The notes: a model not told the origin generated them from the letters alone. Shown: positions 1 through 10,712, numbered from the stretch's first letter. The stretch is 58,623 bases of DNA from Kiritimatiellia bacterium (GCA_017403825.1 JAFRDO010000062.1:1-58623), one strand, 5' to 3'. Numbers and translations: made by a program.

Positions 1-4
1 CCAT
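1..4 (-). CDS. Start codon of a leftward gene cut by the window edge (partial)
   Basis: An ATG on the minus strand occupies positions 4-2 and is preceded by AAGGA about nine bases upstream, a normal Shine-Dalgarno arrangement. A TATCAT box on the same strand at 77-72 could be its promoter. Only one codon lies inside the window, so the product cannot be named. The call rests on the ribosome site alone. Confidence 0.35.
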
Positions 5-180
5 GTGCTTCTTTCCTTCTGTCATTTGTTGTTCCTTTCGTTGTCTCCGGCGGGATTGCCGGAGGGGGCGGATGATACTCCAAAACGCCTGCGGCGGGTT
101 AAATGCGACGGGCCGCCCCCATGGGGGCGTTGGATGACGCCGCTCCATCAATAGAACAATCTTTTCCCCATCCTTGCCTG

Positions 181-300
181 TGGCGGAGAGAATGCAACCC
201 CCCATGATACAGGCAGACTCAATGCAATCAATCGGAACGACAGAGTGAATGCAACCTCCGCTTCGCGGAGGGGTTGCATTCACTCTGTCTTGTCACCATC
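181..300. repeat. Long hairpin with repeated GAATGCAACC motifs
   Basis: Positions 239-289 fold into a nearly perfect hairpin: a 16-bp outer stem starting GACAGAGTGAATGC and a 7-bp inner stem CCTCCGC/GCGGAGG around a three-base loop, with a two-base GG bulge. The motif GAATGCAACC of the stem also occurs alone at about 190, and AATGCAA at about 220. There is no U-tract, so it is not a classic terminator. It may be a small mobile or REP-like element or the remnant of one. Apart from this and the promoter at 323-351, no gene is seen in 5-358. Confidence 0.6.
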
Positions 301-322
301 GCCGCATTTTCGGGGCAGCCAG

Positions 323-351
323 TTGCGCGGGCGCGGAAAATGGCGTATAAT
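323..351 (+). promoter_or_regulatory. Sigma-70-type promoter, leaderless start for the lipoprotein gene
   Basis: TTGCGC (323-328), a 17-base spacer and TATAAT (346-351) are followed after exactly seven bases by the ATG at 359. Transcription would start at or next to the start codon, giving a leaderless message. No Shine-Dalgarno sequence is present. Confidence 0.7.
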
Positions 352-358
352 ACCGCCT

Positions 359-748
359 ATGAGAAAATCTGCACTGACAGCGCTTTCATGCGCGGCGCTC
401 TGCCTTGCGGGGTGCTTCTCGCTCGACAAGGCCTCCATGCGCGACGGCGACGGCGAGCACGTCCTGGCCAGGAACTACGGGTGGGCTCTCTTCAACTGCA
501 TTCCGTTCGTCTGCGGCAACGCCAGCGCCGACCCGTCGTGCGGCTGCGTGATGTTCCGGAACGACGTGACGATGGAGAAGGTGCAAGCGCGCCTCGCCGA
601 CTACGCCGCAGGCCGCGAGATCGAGTGCCCTGTCTACCACAACGCCGACAGCATATTCATAACGCTGTTCGGATTTCCGATACCCTACGTGATATGCTAC
701 AAGGAAGTGTCGGTGTCCGCCACGCTGAAAGGAGGGCCGGCGAAATGA
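359..748 (+). CDS. Small lipoprotein, first of a related pair
   Basis: The 129-residue product has a lipoprotein signal peptide with lipobox LAGC near residue 19, so it should be a lipid-anchored envelope protein. No known domain is recognised. It shares the pattern N-x-G-x-x-L-F-x-C-I-P with the next protein, and both end in a segment with a hydrophobic stretch, so they look like diverged tandem duplicates. The start at 359 is chosen because the signal peptide begins there and a promoter lies seven bases upstream; the frame is open back to 245 but that extension is not signal-like. Its stop overlaps the next start (ATGA). Confidence 0.75.
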   Translation: MRKSALTALSCAALCLAGCFSLDKASMRDGDGEHVLARNYGWALFNCIPFVCGNASADPSCGCVMFRNDVTMEKVQARLADYAAGREIECPVYHNADSIFITLFGFPIPYVICYKEVSVSATLKGGPAK

Positions 749-1119
749 GAACGGTTCTGCGAAACCTCCTGCTGCCGCTCGGCGCGGCTGCCGCGCTTGC
801 GCTGGCCTCAGGCTGCGTCAACGTCGAGGTGGCATCCTCCGGAGGGGCCGATTCAATCGTGGTGGAGAACTCGGGTTGCTACTTGTTCTACTGCATTCCG
901 CTGTTCTCCGGCGACCCGGACTATCCCAACCAGCAGGTCTGCAGCTGGTTCACGAACACAGTGAAGCTCGACACCAACATGCGTCTGCTCAACGAAGAAG
1001 CGAAGGACCTCGGAGCGCACGGGGTGCGCAACGTGGCCTCGCGCTACATCAGCGAGCCGATAATCTTCCTGCTGCTGAAGCGGGAGGTGCTTCAGACCAG
1101 CGCCGAACTCGTAAGGTAA
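745..1119 (+). CDS. Small lipoprotein, second of a related pair
   Basis: The 124-residue product has a signal peptide with lipobox ASGC (residues 22-25) and so is probably a lipid-anchored envelope protein. It resembles its upstream neighbour (NSGCYLFYCIP against NYGWALFNCIP) and is probably its paralogue. No function is recognised. GGAGG about nine bases upstream and the four-base ATGA overlap with the preceding gene support the start at 745 and translational coupling. Confidence 0.75.
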   Translation: MRTVLRNLLLPLGAAAALALASGCVNVEVASSGGADSIVVENSGCYLFYCIPLFSGDPDYPNQQVCSWFTNTVKLDTNMRLLNEEAKDLGAHGVRNVASRYISEPIIFLLLKREVLQTSAELVR

Positions 1120-1129
1120 CGGGCGCCCG

Positions 1130-2182
1130 ATGAGAATCACAAGATCCGTCCGGCGCCTTGAGGCATACACTCCCGGCGAGCAGCCGGCGTCGCGGCGCGT
1201 CGTCAAGCTAAACACGAACGAAAACCCGTATCCTCCGTCGCCGGCGTGCGCAGAAGTCCTCCGCAGGTTCGACCTGGACCGGCTTCGCCGCTATCCCGAC
1301 CCTGTCTTTTCCGAGCTGCGCTCCGCGCTCGCCGCGATGTGCGGCACCACGCCGGAACGCATATTCGTCGGCAACGGCTCCGACGAGGTTCTCTCCGTCG
1401 CGGCAAAGACGTTTGTCGAGGACGACGAGGCGATAGGCTCCCTCGACCCCAGCTATTCGCTCTACAAGACGCTCGCCGCCATACGCGACGTGAAGTGGGT
1501 CGGCGTTCCGCCCCCTGCCGACGCAGCTGACGCGCCGTCCCTCGCGCCGAAGCTTGCCAGCCGCAACGTCTCGCTGTTCCTCTGGACGAACCCGAACGCG
1601 CCCACCGGCGCATTCGCCGAGCCGGAGACCGTCGCGGCGTTCGCAAAGGCGTTCCCAGGCGTCGTTATCGTCGACGAGGCGTATGCAGACTTCGCGCACA
1701 CGAACTGCATGCGCCTGGCGACCGAAGCGACAAACAGGAACGTCATCGTCATGCGCACGTTCTCGAAGAGCTATTCGCTCGCCGGGCTGCGCGTCGGCTG
1801 GTGCGTCGGGCCCGCGGACCTGATTGCCGCGATGTACAAGGTCAAGGACTCGTACAACGTGGACGCCATCGCCCAGGCCGTCGCCCTCGCGGCCGTCCGC
1901 GACCAGGCCTGGATGCGCGCCAATGTCGCGAAGGTCGTAAAGACGCGCACACGCTTCATCCATGCGCTTGAATCGCGGGGGTGGGACGTGATTCCGTCCG
2001 AATCGAACTTTGTCTTCGCAAAGCCCCCCGCGCCTGCAAAGGCCGCCACGATCTTCGAAGAACTCCGCGCTCGCAACATCTTCGTGCGCTACTTCAAGGG
2101 CCCGAAGACCGGCGACAGGCTCCGCATCACGATCGGCACCGACAGGCAGATGAAGGCTCTCCTCGCCGCCCTCGACAGCTGA
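1130..2182 (+). CDS. hisC: Histidinol-phosphate aminotransferase
   Basis: This PLP-dependent class I/II aminotransferase is expected to convert imidazole-acetol phosphate and glutamate to histidinol phosphate in histidine synthesis. The 350 residues carry the family landmarks: the N-terminal KLNTNENPY, WTNPNAPTG (Asn155), VDEAYADF (Asp182, Tyr185) and the PLP lysine in TFSKSYSLAGLRVGW (Lys213). Length is normal for HisC. It lies ten bases after the lipoprotein gene and is followed by the DUF362 gene with an 18-base gap, so it is probably co-transcribed with both. No other his genes are nearby. A related aminotransferase specificity cannot be ruled out from sequence alone. Confidence 0.88.
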   Translation: MRITRSVRRLEAYTPGEQPASRRVVKLNTNENPYPPSPACAEVLRRFDLDRLRRYPDPVFSELRSALAAMCGTTPERIFVGNGSDEVLSVAAKTFVEDDEAIGSLDPSYSLYKTLAAIRDVKWVGVPPPADAADAPSLAPKLASRNVSLFLWTNPNAPTGAFAEPETVAAFAKAFPGVVIVDEAYADFAHTNCMRLATEATNRNVIVMRTFSKSYSLAGLRVGWCVGPADLIAAMYKVKDSYNVDAIAQAVALAAVRDQAWMRANVAKVVKTRTRFIHALESRGWDVIPSESNFVFAKPPAPAKAATIFEELRARNIFVRYFKGPKTGDRLRITIGTDRQMKALLAALDS

Positions 2183-2200
2183 AGCGCGCCTAAGCTTTTC

Positions 2201-3346
2201 ATGTCAACGGACATCTTACGCAATCCGCCAGCGCGCACCGTGCAGATCGTCCGCTGCGCAGACTACGCGGACGCGCTCGCGCCGGCGTTTGCGAGGCTCC
2301 TCGCCGAAAGCACGCTGCTAGACCCGCAGACTGTCGCGGGGCGCCGCGTCCTCATCAAGCCGAATCTACTGACCGACCGCACGCCCGATCAGGCCGTGAC
2401 CACCCACCCGGCCGTCCTCCGGCTCGTCATACGCCACCTCAAGTCCGCCGGCGCCCGAGTCGCCGTCGGCGACAGCCCCGCCAGCGCCGCAAACATACGC
2501 GCCGTGCTGAAGCGCACGGGCGTCGGCGCAGTCTGTGAGGACGAAGGCGTGCCGTTCGTCTCGTTCGAGCAGGAAGGCGTGCGCGCCTGCAACGTGGACG
2601 GATTTGAGTTCGCCATCGCCGGTCCCGTGGCCGAAGCCGACCTGGTGGTCAGCCTGCCGAAGGTGAAAAGCCACGCGCTAACGAAGCTCACGGCCGCCGT
2701 AAAGAACCTCTACGGCGCCGTACCAGGCTACGACAAGACTACACTCCACCGTCTCTACCCCAAGCCCAATGATTTCGGACGCCTCGTCCAAGCCATCTGG
2801 CGCGTCCTGCCGCCGACAGTCAGCCTTGCGGACGCCGTTATCGGCATGGAGGGGCAAGGCCCCGCCAACGGACGCCCCGTGCGCCTCGGTTTTCTCGCCG
2901 CGTCGGCCGACCCCTTTGCGCTCGACATCGCGCTATGCAACATCCTGCATCTCAAGCCAACGTCAGTTCCCTACCTGAAGGGAATGGTCGACCTGCATAA
3001 GCCCGAGCTGGCGGGCGATCAGGTGGACGTTGCGTCCTTTGAAGTTCCCGTGGGATCGCATCTGCTGGATCTTGTGCCGGCCTGCCTCATGCGCGTGGCG
3101 GCACGGGTCCTGTGGGTACGGCCTCGAATCGACACCGCGCGATGCATAAGCTGCGGAAGATGCCTCGCGGCCTGTCCCGTCCATGCGCTCGCGCGACCCG
3201 ACGCGCAAGCGCACGGAATCCCCGTCCTAAAACGGCAGGCCTGTGTGGGTTGCGCCTGTTGCCACGAGGTGTGTCCGCAAGGCGCCATTCGCATGGCACA
3301 GTCTCCAGCACTCAGGCTCGTCCATGCCTTCCATGGCGTAGACTGA
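2201..3346 (+). CDS. DUF362 protein with C-terminal two-cluster ferredoxin domain
   Basis: The 381 residues comprise a DUF362 domain (about 20-290) followed by two 4Fe-4S motifs: CISCGRCLAACP from residue 315 and CVGCACCHEVCP from residue 348. Proteins of this build are common in anaerobes and are presumed redox proteins of unknown substrate. The DUF362 part shows the usual KPNLL and LPKVKSHALTKLT segments. It is the last gene of the rightward run that begins at 359. The link to the histidine gene upstream is positional only. Confidence 0.85.
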   Translation: MSTDILRNPPARTVQIVRCADYADALAPAFARLLAESTLLDPQTVAGRRVLIKPNLLTDRTPDQAVTTHPAVLRLVIRHLKSAGARVAVGDSPASAANIRAVLKRTGVGAVCEDEGVPFVSFEQEGVRACNVDGFEFAIAGPVAEADLVVSLPKVKSHALTKLTAAVKNLYGAVPGYDKTTLHRLYPKPNDFGRLVQAIWRVLPPTVSLADAVIGMEGQGPANGRPVRLGFLAASADPFALDIALCNILHLKPTSVPYLKGMVDLHKPELAGDQVDVASFEVPVGSHLLDLVPACLMRVAARVLWVRPRIDTARCISCGRCLAACPVHALARPDAQAHGIPVLKRQACVGCACCHEVCPQGAIRMAQSPALRLVHAFHGVD

Positions 3347-3370
3347 CAAACAGCTACATTTCACCCTCCA

Positions 3371-3381
3371 GGGACAGTCCC
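3371..3381. repeat. REP-like palindrome GGGACAGTCCC, downstream side of the transposase
   Basis: The 11-bp palindrome GGGACAGTCCC lies in the 73-bp gap between the DUF362 gene and the 3' end of the transposase gene. It is the outermost of at least six copies in 3.37-4.47 kb. Confidence 0.7.
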
Positions 3382-3419
3382 TATTTCTCCAATGCCGCAA
3401 TCCATGGTTCCGCCCTCGC

Positions 3420-4295
3420 TCACGCCGCCGCCTCCAGTCGCGCCGCCAGCCTCCAGCCGTGGGACGCGTACACGATCCCGTCCACCGCCCTCGCCCGCGC
3501 GCTCCGCGACCGCACCCTGTCCGAGAACCGCCACAGCATCTCAGACACGAACGCCGCGCTCCCGAGTATCTTCCCGCAAGACACCTGCGCTATACGCCTC
3601 ATGAGTCGCCCCTCCTCATGGGGACTGTCCCCGGTTATGACGCCGAGGACGGAAAGCAGCCACTTGCGGCAGCGGGCCGCGAACGCGTCGCCTCTCCTCG
3701 CCGCCCCGACGGTGTTCCAGGCGTAGTCGGCCGCACGCGCGGCGAGCCCGGCCCTAACCGGGTTCATCTCCACATACGCCGCGCACCTCCTAAGGTACTC
3801 CGCCCCGCCGATAAGCGTGCTCCTGAACCTCCCTTCCCACAGCGTCCCGGGGAACGGGCCCCGCCTGCGGAAGAGACGCCCGAACTCCTCCTTGAACGTC
3901 TTCACGAACTGGCTGAGGTCGTGCATACGCGCACGCAGCCTGCCGAGCTCGGCCTCGGCGGCGGCAGCGTCGCCACTTTCGCGGAGGCTGCGGAGGCGCG
4001 TCTCCAGCCGCAATGACGCCCTGCCGCCCATCAGGACCGCGTAGCGCCGCAGCACCTCCTCCTCGGGGACTGTCCCCTCGTGCGCGGGCACCTGGACGAC
4101 CACGTGGAAGTGGTTGTCCATGACGGCGAACGCACCGACGTTCACCCCGCTGAACTCCGCCGCGCGCCTCAGGGCGTCCAGCATGTCGCACTTGGCCGCC
4201 GCGCCGGCGAGCAGCATCTGCCGGCCGGATATGCGCGACGTGACGTGGTGCAGCGCGTCGCGGTCCGAGAACTTGATCCTCCTTGTCCTTGCCAT
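3420..4295 (-). CDS. REP-associated (IS200/Y1-like) transposase
   Basis: The 291-residue product begins ARTRRIKFSDRDALHHVTSR and carries the HUH-type motif DNHFHVVV near residue 70, then GTLWEGRFRS and YVEMNPVRAGL, all typical of the REP-associated tyrosine transposase family, which acts on palindromic single-stranded DNA. A tyrosine is not seen in the helix before GTLWEGRF, where a phenylalanine stands; whether another tyrosine serves is unclear. ATG 4295 is preceded by AAAGGAG at good distance and a TATTAT box at 4367-4362. The coding sequence itself contains two GGGGACTGTCCCC palindromes, and others flank it. No inverted-repeat ends of a classical insertion sequence are seen, so it is probably a resident, domesticated-type element. 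Confidence 0.85.
   Translation of the reverse strand: MARTRRIKFSDRDALHHVTSRISGRQMLLAGAAAKCDMLDALRRAAEFSGVNVGAFAVMDNHFHVVVQVPAHEGTVPEEEVLRRYAVLMGGRASLRLETRLRSLRESGDAAAAEAELGRLRARMHDLSQFVKTFKEEFGRLFRRRGPFPGTLWEGRFRSTLIGGAEYLRRCAAYVEMNPVRAGLAARAADYAWNTVGAARRGDAFAARCRKWLLSVLGVITGDSPHEEGRLMRRIAQVSCGKILGSAAFVSEMLWRFSDRVRSRSARARAVDGIVYASHGWRLAARLEAAA
3620..3632. repeat. REP-like palindrome inside the transposase coding sequence (3' part)
   Basis: GGGGACTGTCCCC lies in frame in the C-terminal third of the transposase and is read there as part of ITGDSPHEE. Confidence 0.7.
4065..4077. repeat. REP-like palindrome inside the transposase coding sequence (5' part)
   Basis: GGGGACTGTCCCC is translated as part of AHEGTVPEEE shortly after the HUH motif of the transposase. 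Confidence 0.7.
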
Positions 4296-4333
4296 CTTGA
4301 ATCTCTCCTTTCGGTTGTGGTTGTCGCGTCCCG

Positions 4334-4350
4334 GCGGGGACTGTCCCCGC
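4334..4350. repeat. REP-like palindrome in the 5' untranslated region of the transposase
   Basis: GCGGGGACTGTCCCCGC, a 17-bp palindrome with one central base, lies between the TATTAT box (4367-4362) and the start codon at 4295. It would form a hairpin in the transcript leader and could serve autoregulation. Confidence 0.7.
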
Positions 4351-4409
4351 GAGACGTGAGCATAATACCACATTCTGGGAAGAGAATTATTTCCCGACGA
4401 TTAGCACCC

Positions 4410-4492
4410 CCCACGACGCCATAGGCGCCTGCCAACGAGGGACTGTCCCCAACGATGAGGGGGACTGTCCCCAGTGGTTAGGCGCCTACCAG
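4410..4492. repeat. Composite palindrome cluster (BIME-like)
   Basis: This gap between the transposase and argH holds two GGGACTGTCCCC palindromes (4439-4450 and 4460-4472) enclosed by two copies of AGGCGCCT (about 4423-4430 and 4480-4487). The outer copy at 4476-4492 is itself an imperfect inverted repeat. The nested arrangement resembles bacterial interspersed mosaic elements mobilised by REP-associated transposases. Confidence 0.65.
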
Positions 4493-4536
4493 ATGAAATT
4501 TCCCACGATTTGTCAACTTAGCGTTGCCGAAGAGCA

Positions 4537-5919
4537 TTATTTCAGCAGCGCGGCGCAGCGGCGGTCGAGGGCGCGAAGCCGCGACACGGCGGACTTCCTA
4601 ACGTCCGCTATCCGCTTCGCGTAGAGGCGGCGGTCGAGGCCCATGCATGTCCCTTCGTGCGTCTTCAGCGCGACCTGCTCGTCGGGATCGAGGTTCGCGA
4701 CTTCCGCCGGCCTGCCGTCGTAGAGCGCGGCAAACTGGTCGCGCACGTCATGGTAGGCGTCGCGCCAGGGAACGCCCGCCGCGACCTTGCGGAGCGCAAC
4801 GTCGGTCGCGAAAACTCCTGGCGTAAATGCGGCGCGGCATTTCTCCGCGTCGACCGACACGCCTGCGACGACCTTCGCAAGTATGCGCAGCGTCGTGCGC
4901 GTCGTCTCGAGCCCCTTCATGTAGAGCCACTTGCAGTCCTGCAGGTCGCGGTTGTAGCCGCCCGGCATGGCATGCAGAAGCGACAGCGATGCGGTCTGGA
5001 GCCCCAGTACCTGAGCCGCCTTGGAGCGCACCAGCTCCAGGACGTCGGGGTTGAACTTCTGCGGCATGATGGAGCTCCCCGTGCAGTATGCACGCGGCAG
5101 ACGGAAATAGCCGAACTCCGGCATCGAAAAGAGTATCAGGTCTTCGGCAAGGCGCGAAAGGACGGCCATCAGCTGCGCAAGTGCCGAAAGAAGAGCCGCC
5201 TCGCACTCTCCGCGCGCCATTGATGCGCCAAAGCAGTTGTGAATCGTGCGCGAGAAGCCGAGCAGTTCCGTCGTGCGGGCGCGGTCCAGCGGCAGCGGCA
5301 CGCCGTAGCCCGCCGCGCTGCCGAGCGGATTCAGGTCGGCAAGACGGTAGGCGGCCTCCAGATTCTCCACTTGATCGAGAATCATCTCGGCGTGACCCGT
5401 CGCCCACATCTCGACAGTGGACGGCATCGCGGGCTGCAGGTGGGTGCGGCCGACGAGAGGCACAGGGCCAGCCTTCGCGCCGAACACCACGAGGCACTCC
5501 GCCAGCTCGGCTACCTCGCCCTCGGCGCGGAGCGTTTCGTCCTTCATGTGCAGACGCACGTCGACGGCAACCTGGTCGTTGCGGCTGCGGCCGGTGTGTA
5601 TCTTCTTGCCAAGGTCGCCGAGGGCCTCCGTCAGCATGCGCTCGACGGCCATGTGGACGTCCTGATCGTCCTCCCTGATCCGGAACTTGCCCTCGTCGGC
5701 GAGCTTTGCGACGGTGGCCAGGGCCTTGCGGACCTTCGCGGCCTCGGCCTTGGTGACGACGGGGCGTTTCAAGCCCTTCATTTCGGAGAGCATGGTGACG
5801 TGCGCGGCCGTTCCCATGCAGTCCCACTTCGCAAGCGCGAGATCCAGAACAGGATCGTCCCCAACGGTGTACGCGAGTATGTCAGCGTCAACTGTGCTGT
5901 CGGTAATCGTCTTCTTCAT
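4537..5919 (-). CDS. argH: Argininosuccinate lyase
   Basis: The 460-residue enzyme splits argininosuccinate into arginine and fumarate in the last step of arginine synthesis. The superfamily signature GSSIMPQKFNPDVLE is present, with TGRSRNDQVA and GRTHLQPAMP upstream of it. The N-terminus is of the short type that starts directly with the helix carrying YTVGDDPVLD. A purine-rich GGAGGGGG lies about ten bases before the ATG, which overlaps the preceding gene by four bases (ATGA). It is the last gene of the leftward mraY run; no other arg gene is nearby. Confidence 0.93.
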   Translation of the reverse strand: MKKTITDSTVDADILAYTVGDDPVLDLALAKWDCMGTAAHVTMLSEMKGLKRPVVTKAEAAKVRKALATVAKLADEGKFRIREDDQDVHMAVERMLTEALGDLGKKIHTGRSRNDQVAVDVRLHMKDETLRAEGEVAELAECLVVFGAKAGPVPLVGRTHLQPAMPSTVEMWATGHAEMILDQVENLEAAYRLADLNPLGSAAGYGVPLPLDRARTTELLGFSRTIHNCFGASMARGECEAALLSALAQLMAVLSRLAEDLILFSMPEFGYFRLPRAYCTGSSIMPQKFNPDVLELVRSKAAQVLGLQTASLSLLHAMPGGYNRDLQDCKWLYMKGLETTRTTLRILAKVVAGVSVDAEKCRAAFTPGVFATDVALRKVAAGVPWRDAYHDVRDQFAALYDGRPAEVANLDPDEQVALKTHEGTCMGLDRRLYAKRIADVRKSAVSRLRALDRRCAALLK

Positions 5920-6845
5920 GTCTGTACGACCCCCTCCCCTTTTATAGCTTCTTCGAAAGCGACGTTGAGCAATGTGTCCGCGTCGTCAAGCATCTTGGTC
6001 AGCCCGTCCGCGTCCTTCTCGCCCTTCGCCAGCTCCAGCAAAAAGCACATGTAGGCGTCTGCGGCCGCAGAGAGCGCAGGGCCTCGTCCGCCGCCGAAGA
6101 CAGGCATCTCCTTGGCCTTGACCAGTGCGAGCGGACGTATCGCCGGCGCGGCCTTGACGAAAGCGATCGCCTCCCGGAAGGACAGGCAGTCGTAGCGCCC
6201 GGCGAAACGGAGGTCGTGCTGCGGCGGATAGAGATAGAGACGCGAAGCGAAGATAAGCACGTCGCGCGGGAAGGCGACGCCTGGCCGCAAGATCCGCCGC
6301 ATGAGGCGCAACCCCTCCTCGTCATCTGCCACGCCGCGACCGGTGGCAAGCCACTCTTCCAGACGACGCCGCTCGTCCTGAATCCGCAGCTCGGGGTCCG
6401 CGGCACGGTACGCGGCAATCGCGTCGGCGTCCGAAATCTCCGTCTTGCGGACGACGCGGTAGAACCCCTTTATGACTTCCAGCCGGAGACGCTCAATGTC
6501 GGAATAGCCCGGCGCACGCAAGTATATGCGGGTGACGACGTCCGCCCCGTTCGTGACGGCGCGGACAACTATTGACGCGTCGTTGGTGCGCACGTCGCCG
6601 ATATAAAGGACGATGCCCGGGCTAGCGACGCGCTCCGAGCGCAACGAGAGACCGCGGCGCAGCATCTTCACCGTGTCGGCGGCAAAGCTCGCGACCGGCA
6701 TCTGGTACTCGCGGCGCATGTCCTCAGGGCAGTCGGCATAGACCCTTACCATGCCTTCGGCCTGCGTCACCACCGGCGCCTTGAACCGCGCTATGATTTC
6801 CGCGCGGGAAAGGGCCAGCATCAAGATGGCGGCAAGCGTCGACAT
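5916..6845 (-). CDS. Uncharacterised protein between mraY and argH
   Basis: The 309-residue product has a short hydrophobic N-terminus (STLAAILMLALS) that may be a signal sequence or anchor. The rest is a soluble mixed alpha/beta sequence without motifs that I recognise. It includes a strand-rich part (residues 80-130) and a run of conserved-looking aromatic residues (RLYLYPPQHDLRFAGRYDCL) near 205-225. The start overlaps the mraY stop (TGATG) and its stop overlaps argH (ATGA), so the three genes are tightly coupled. Its role cannot be inferred beyond probable co-expression with cell-wall and amino-acid genes. Confidence 0.7.
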   Translation of the reverse strand: MSTLAAILMLALSRAEIIARFKAPVVTQAEGMVRVYADCPEDMRREYQMPVASFAADTVKMLRRGLSLRSERVASPGIVLYIGDVRTNDASIVVRAVTNGADVVTRIYLRAPGYSDIERLRLEVIKGFYRVVRKTEISDADAIAAYRAADPELRIQDERRRLEEWLATGRGVADDEEGLRLMRRILRPGVAFPRDVLIFASRLYLYPPQHDLRFAGRYDCLSFREAIAFVKAAPAIRPLALVKAKEMPVFGGGRGPALSAAADAYMCFLLELAKGEKDADGLTKMLDDADTLLNVAFEEAIKGEGVVQT

Positions 6846-8017
6846 CAGCGTATCTTTATGAGCAGCATCAGCAGTGCCGGCATTACGGCCAGCTGCAGCA
6901 AGGTGAACCTCATCAGCACCTGGGCGTTAGACCAGCCGAGATTCTTCTTGCAGTGGTCGTGCAGGGGGAAACGGATCTTGCGTATCACGTTATCCTCCCC
7001 TATGTCGAACCCGAGCCGCTTGGCAAGTCGCAGCAGGACAAGCTTGCCAAGCCCGCCGCCGCCATTGACAAGGACCACCGGCGACAGCGCCAGCACCAGG
7101 AGCGGGTTGCCAGTCATGATCGACGCCGTTGCGACGAGAATGCCGAGGAACCTGCTGCCTGCGTCGCCCATCAAAACCTTCGACGGCTCCGCGTTGTACC
7201 AAAGGTAACCGCAGAATCCGCCGGCGACGGTCATGACAACAATCGCCCACTTGGCCGACTCCGCATACACTGGCACGAGGAAGTAGTGCGCGACCGGACG
7301 GTAACCTACGACCACGTAGAGTATCACCGCCAGCATCACGAGCGTAATCACCGTCAGCGTGCCGGCCAGCCCGTCCACGCCATCGGAGCAGTTTGTCGCG
7401 TTCATCGTGAACCACAGTATGAACGCCGTGCACGGGACGTAAATCCACCACGGGGCGAACCACAGCCCCTTCACGAAAGGCAGCCAAACAATCATCCGCG
7501 CCGAGTCGCATGCGGCGGCAGCCTTCAGCGCCCCGTCGCCGAAAGTCATGGCGAACTCCGGCATATCAGCAAGACCGGAGGGAACGTGCGAATGCCCCAG
7601 AAAGACAAAGCAGGCGATGGCAACCGACACGACGGCGTCAAGCAAACCCTTCTTCAGCTCACCCCACGGCACCTCGGAGCGGTCGTCGAGATAACCGAAG
7701 AGCATCGCAAGGTAAAGCATGGCCACCACCATCATGTCCCAGAACTTCAGCGGCGCGAAGAGAATCAGGGCAGGCAGGCAAAGGAGCGTCACGTAAAAGC
7801 CAGCGCCGGTCGGCTTGCCGGCTGACTTCATGCCGCCGGTGTCCTTGCAGATCGCCTTGCCGCGGTCATGCGGCAGGCCGCTCCACAAGCGCGGCAAGAA
7901 AAGCGCGATGAGGACGGCCGCCACAACCGTCCCGCCTGCAAGCAGCACGGCATGGGACTGAAGAAGCCGGAACGGCCCCCAGTACGGCATCAGGAACTTT
8001 GAAAGATAGTAGAGCAC
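6845..8017 (-). CDS. mraY: Phospho-N-acetylmuramoyl-pentapeptide-transferase
   Basis: MraY transfers phospho-MurNAc-pentapeptide to undecaprenyl phosphate, making lipid I at the inner membrane. The 390 residues have about ten membrane segments and the family signatures: KSAGKPTGAG early, MNATNCSDGVDGLAG, GDAGSRFLG and the C-terminal HDHCKKNLGWS histidine-rich loop. The GTG at 8017 gives the usual MraY start (LYYLSKFL). It lies six bases after a TATAAT box and has no Shine-Dalgarno sequence. The gene sits away from the usual division/cell-wall cluster, behind leuS, which is unusual. Confidence 0.92.
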   Translation of the reverse strand: MLYYLSKFLMPYWGPFRLLQSHAVLLAGGTVVAAVLIALFLPRLWSGLPHDRGKAICKDTGGMKSAGKPTGAGFYVTLLCLPALILFAPLKFWDMMVVAMLYLAMLFGYLDDRSEVPWGELKKGLLDAVVSVAIACFVFLGHSHVPSGLADMPEFAMTFGDGALKAAAACDSARMIVWLPFVKGLWFAPWWIYVPCTAFILWFTMNATNCSDGVDGLAGTLTVITLVMLAVILYVVVGYRPVAHYFLVPVYAESAKWAIVVMTVAGGFCGYLWYNAEPSKVLMGDAGSRFLGILVATASIMTGNPLLVLALSPVVLVNGGGGLGKLVLLRLAKRLGFDIGEDNVIRKIRFPLHDHCKKNLGWSNAQVLMRFTLLQLAVMPALLMLLIKIR

Positions 8018-8023
8018 CTGCGC

Positions 8024-8029
8024 ATTATA
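8024..8029 (-). promoter_or_regulatory. Extended -10 promoter of mraY (leaderless-type)
   Basis: On the minus strand TGGTATAAT (an extended -10 of TGN form) ends six bases before the GTG of mraY, inside the 25-bp gap after leuS. No good -35 is seen. Confidence 0.55.
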
Positions 8030-8042
8030 CCATTTTCCGGCC

Positions 8043-10708
<2,666 letters not shown>

Positions 10709-10712
<4 letters not shown>

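Noticed and set aside
3371..4492. CRISPR array
   Set aside because: The GGGACTGTCCC copies are short palindromes at irregular distances and partly inside a gene, without spacers of equal length or cas genes.
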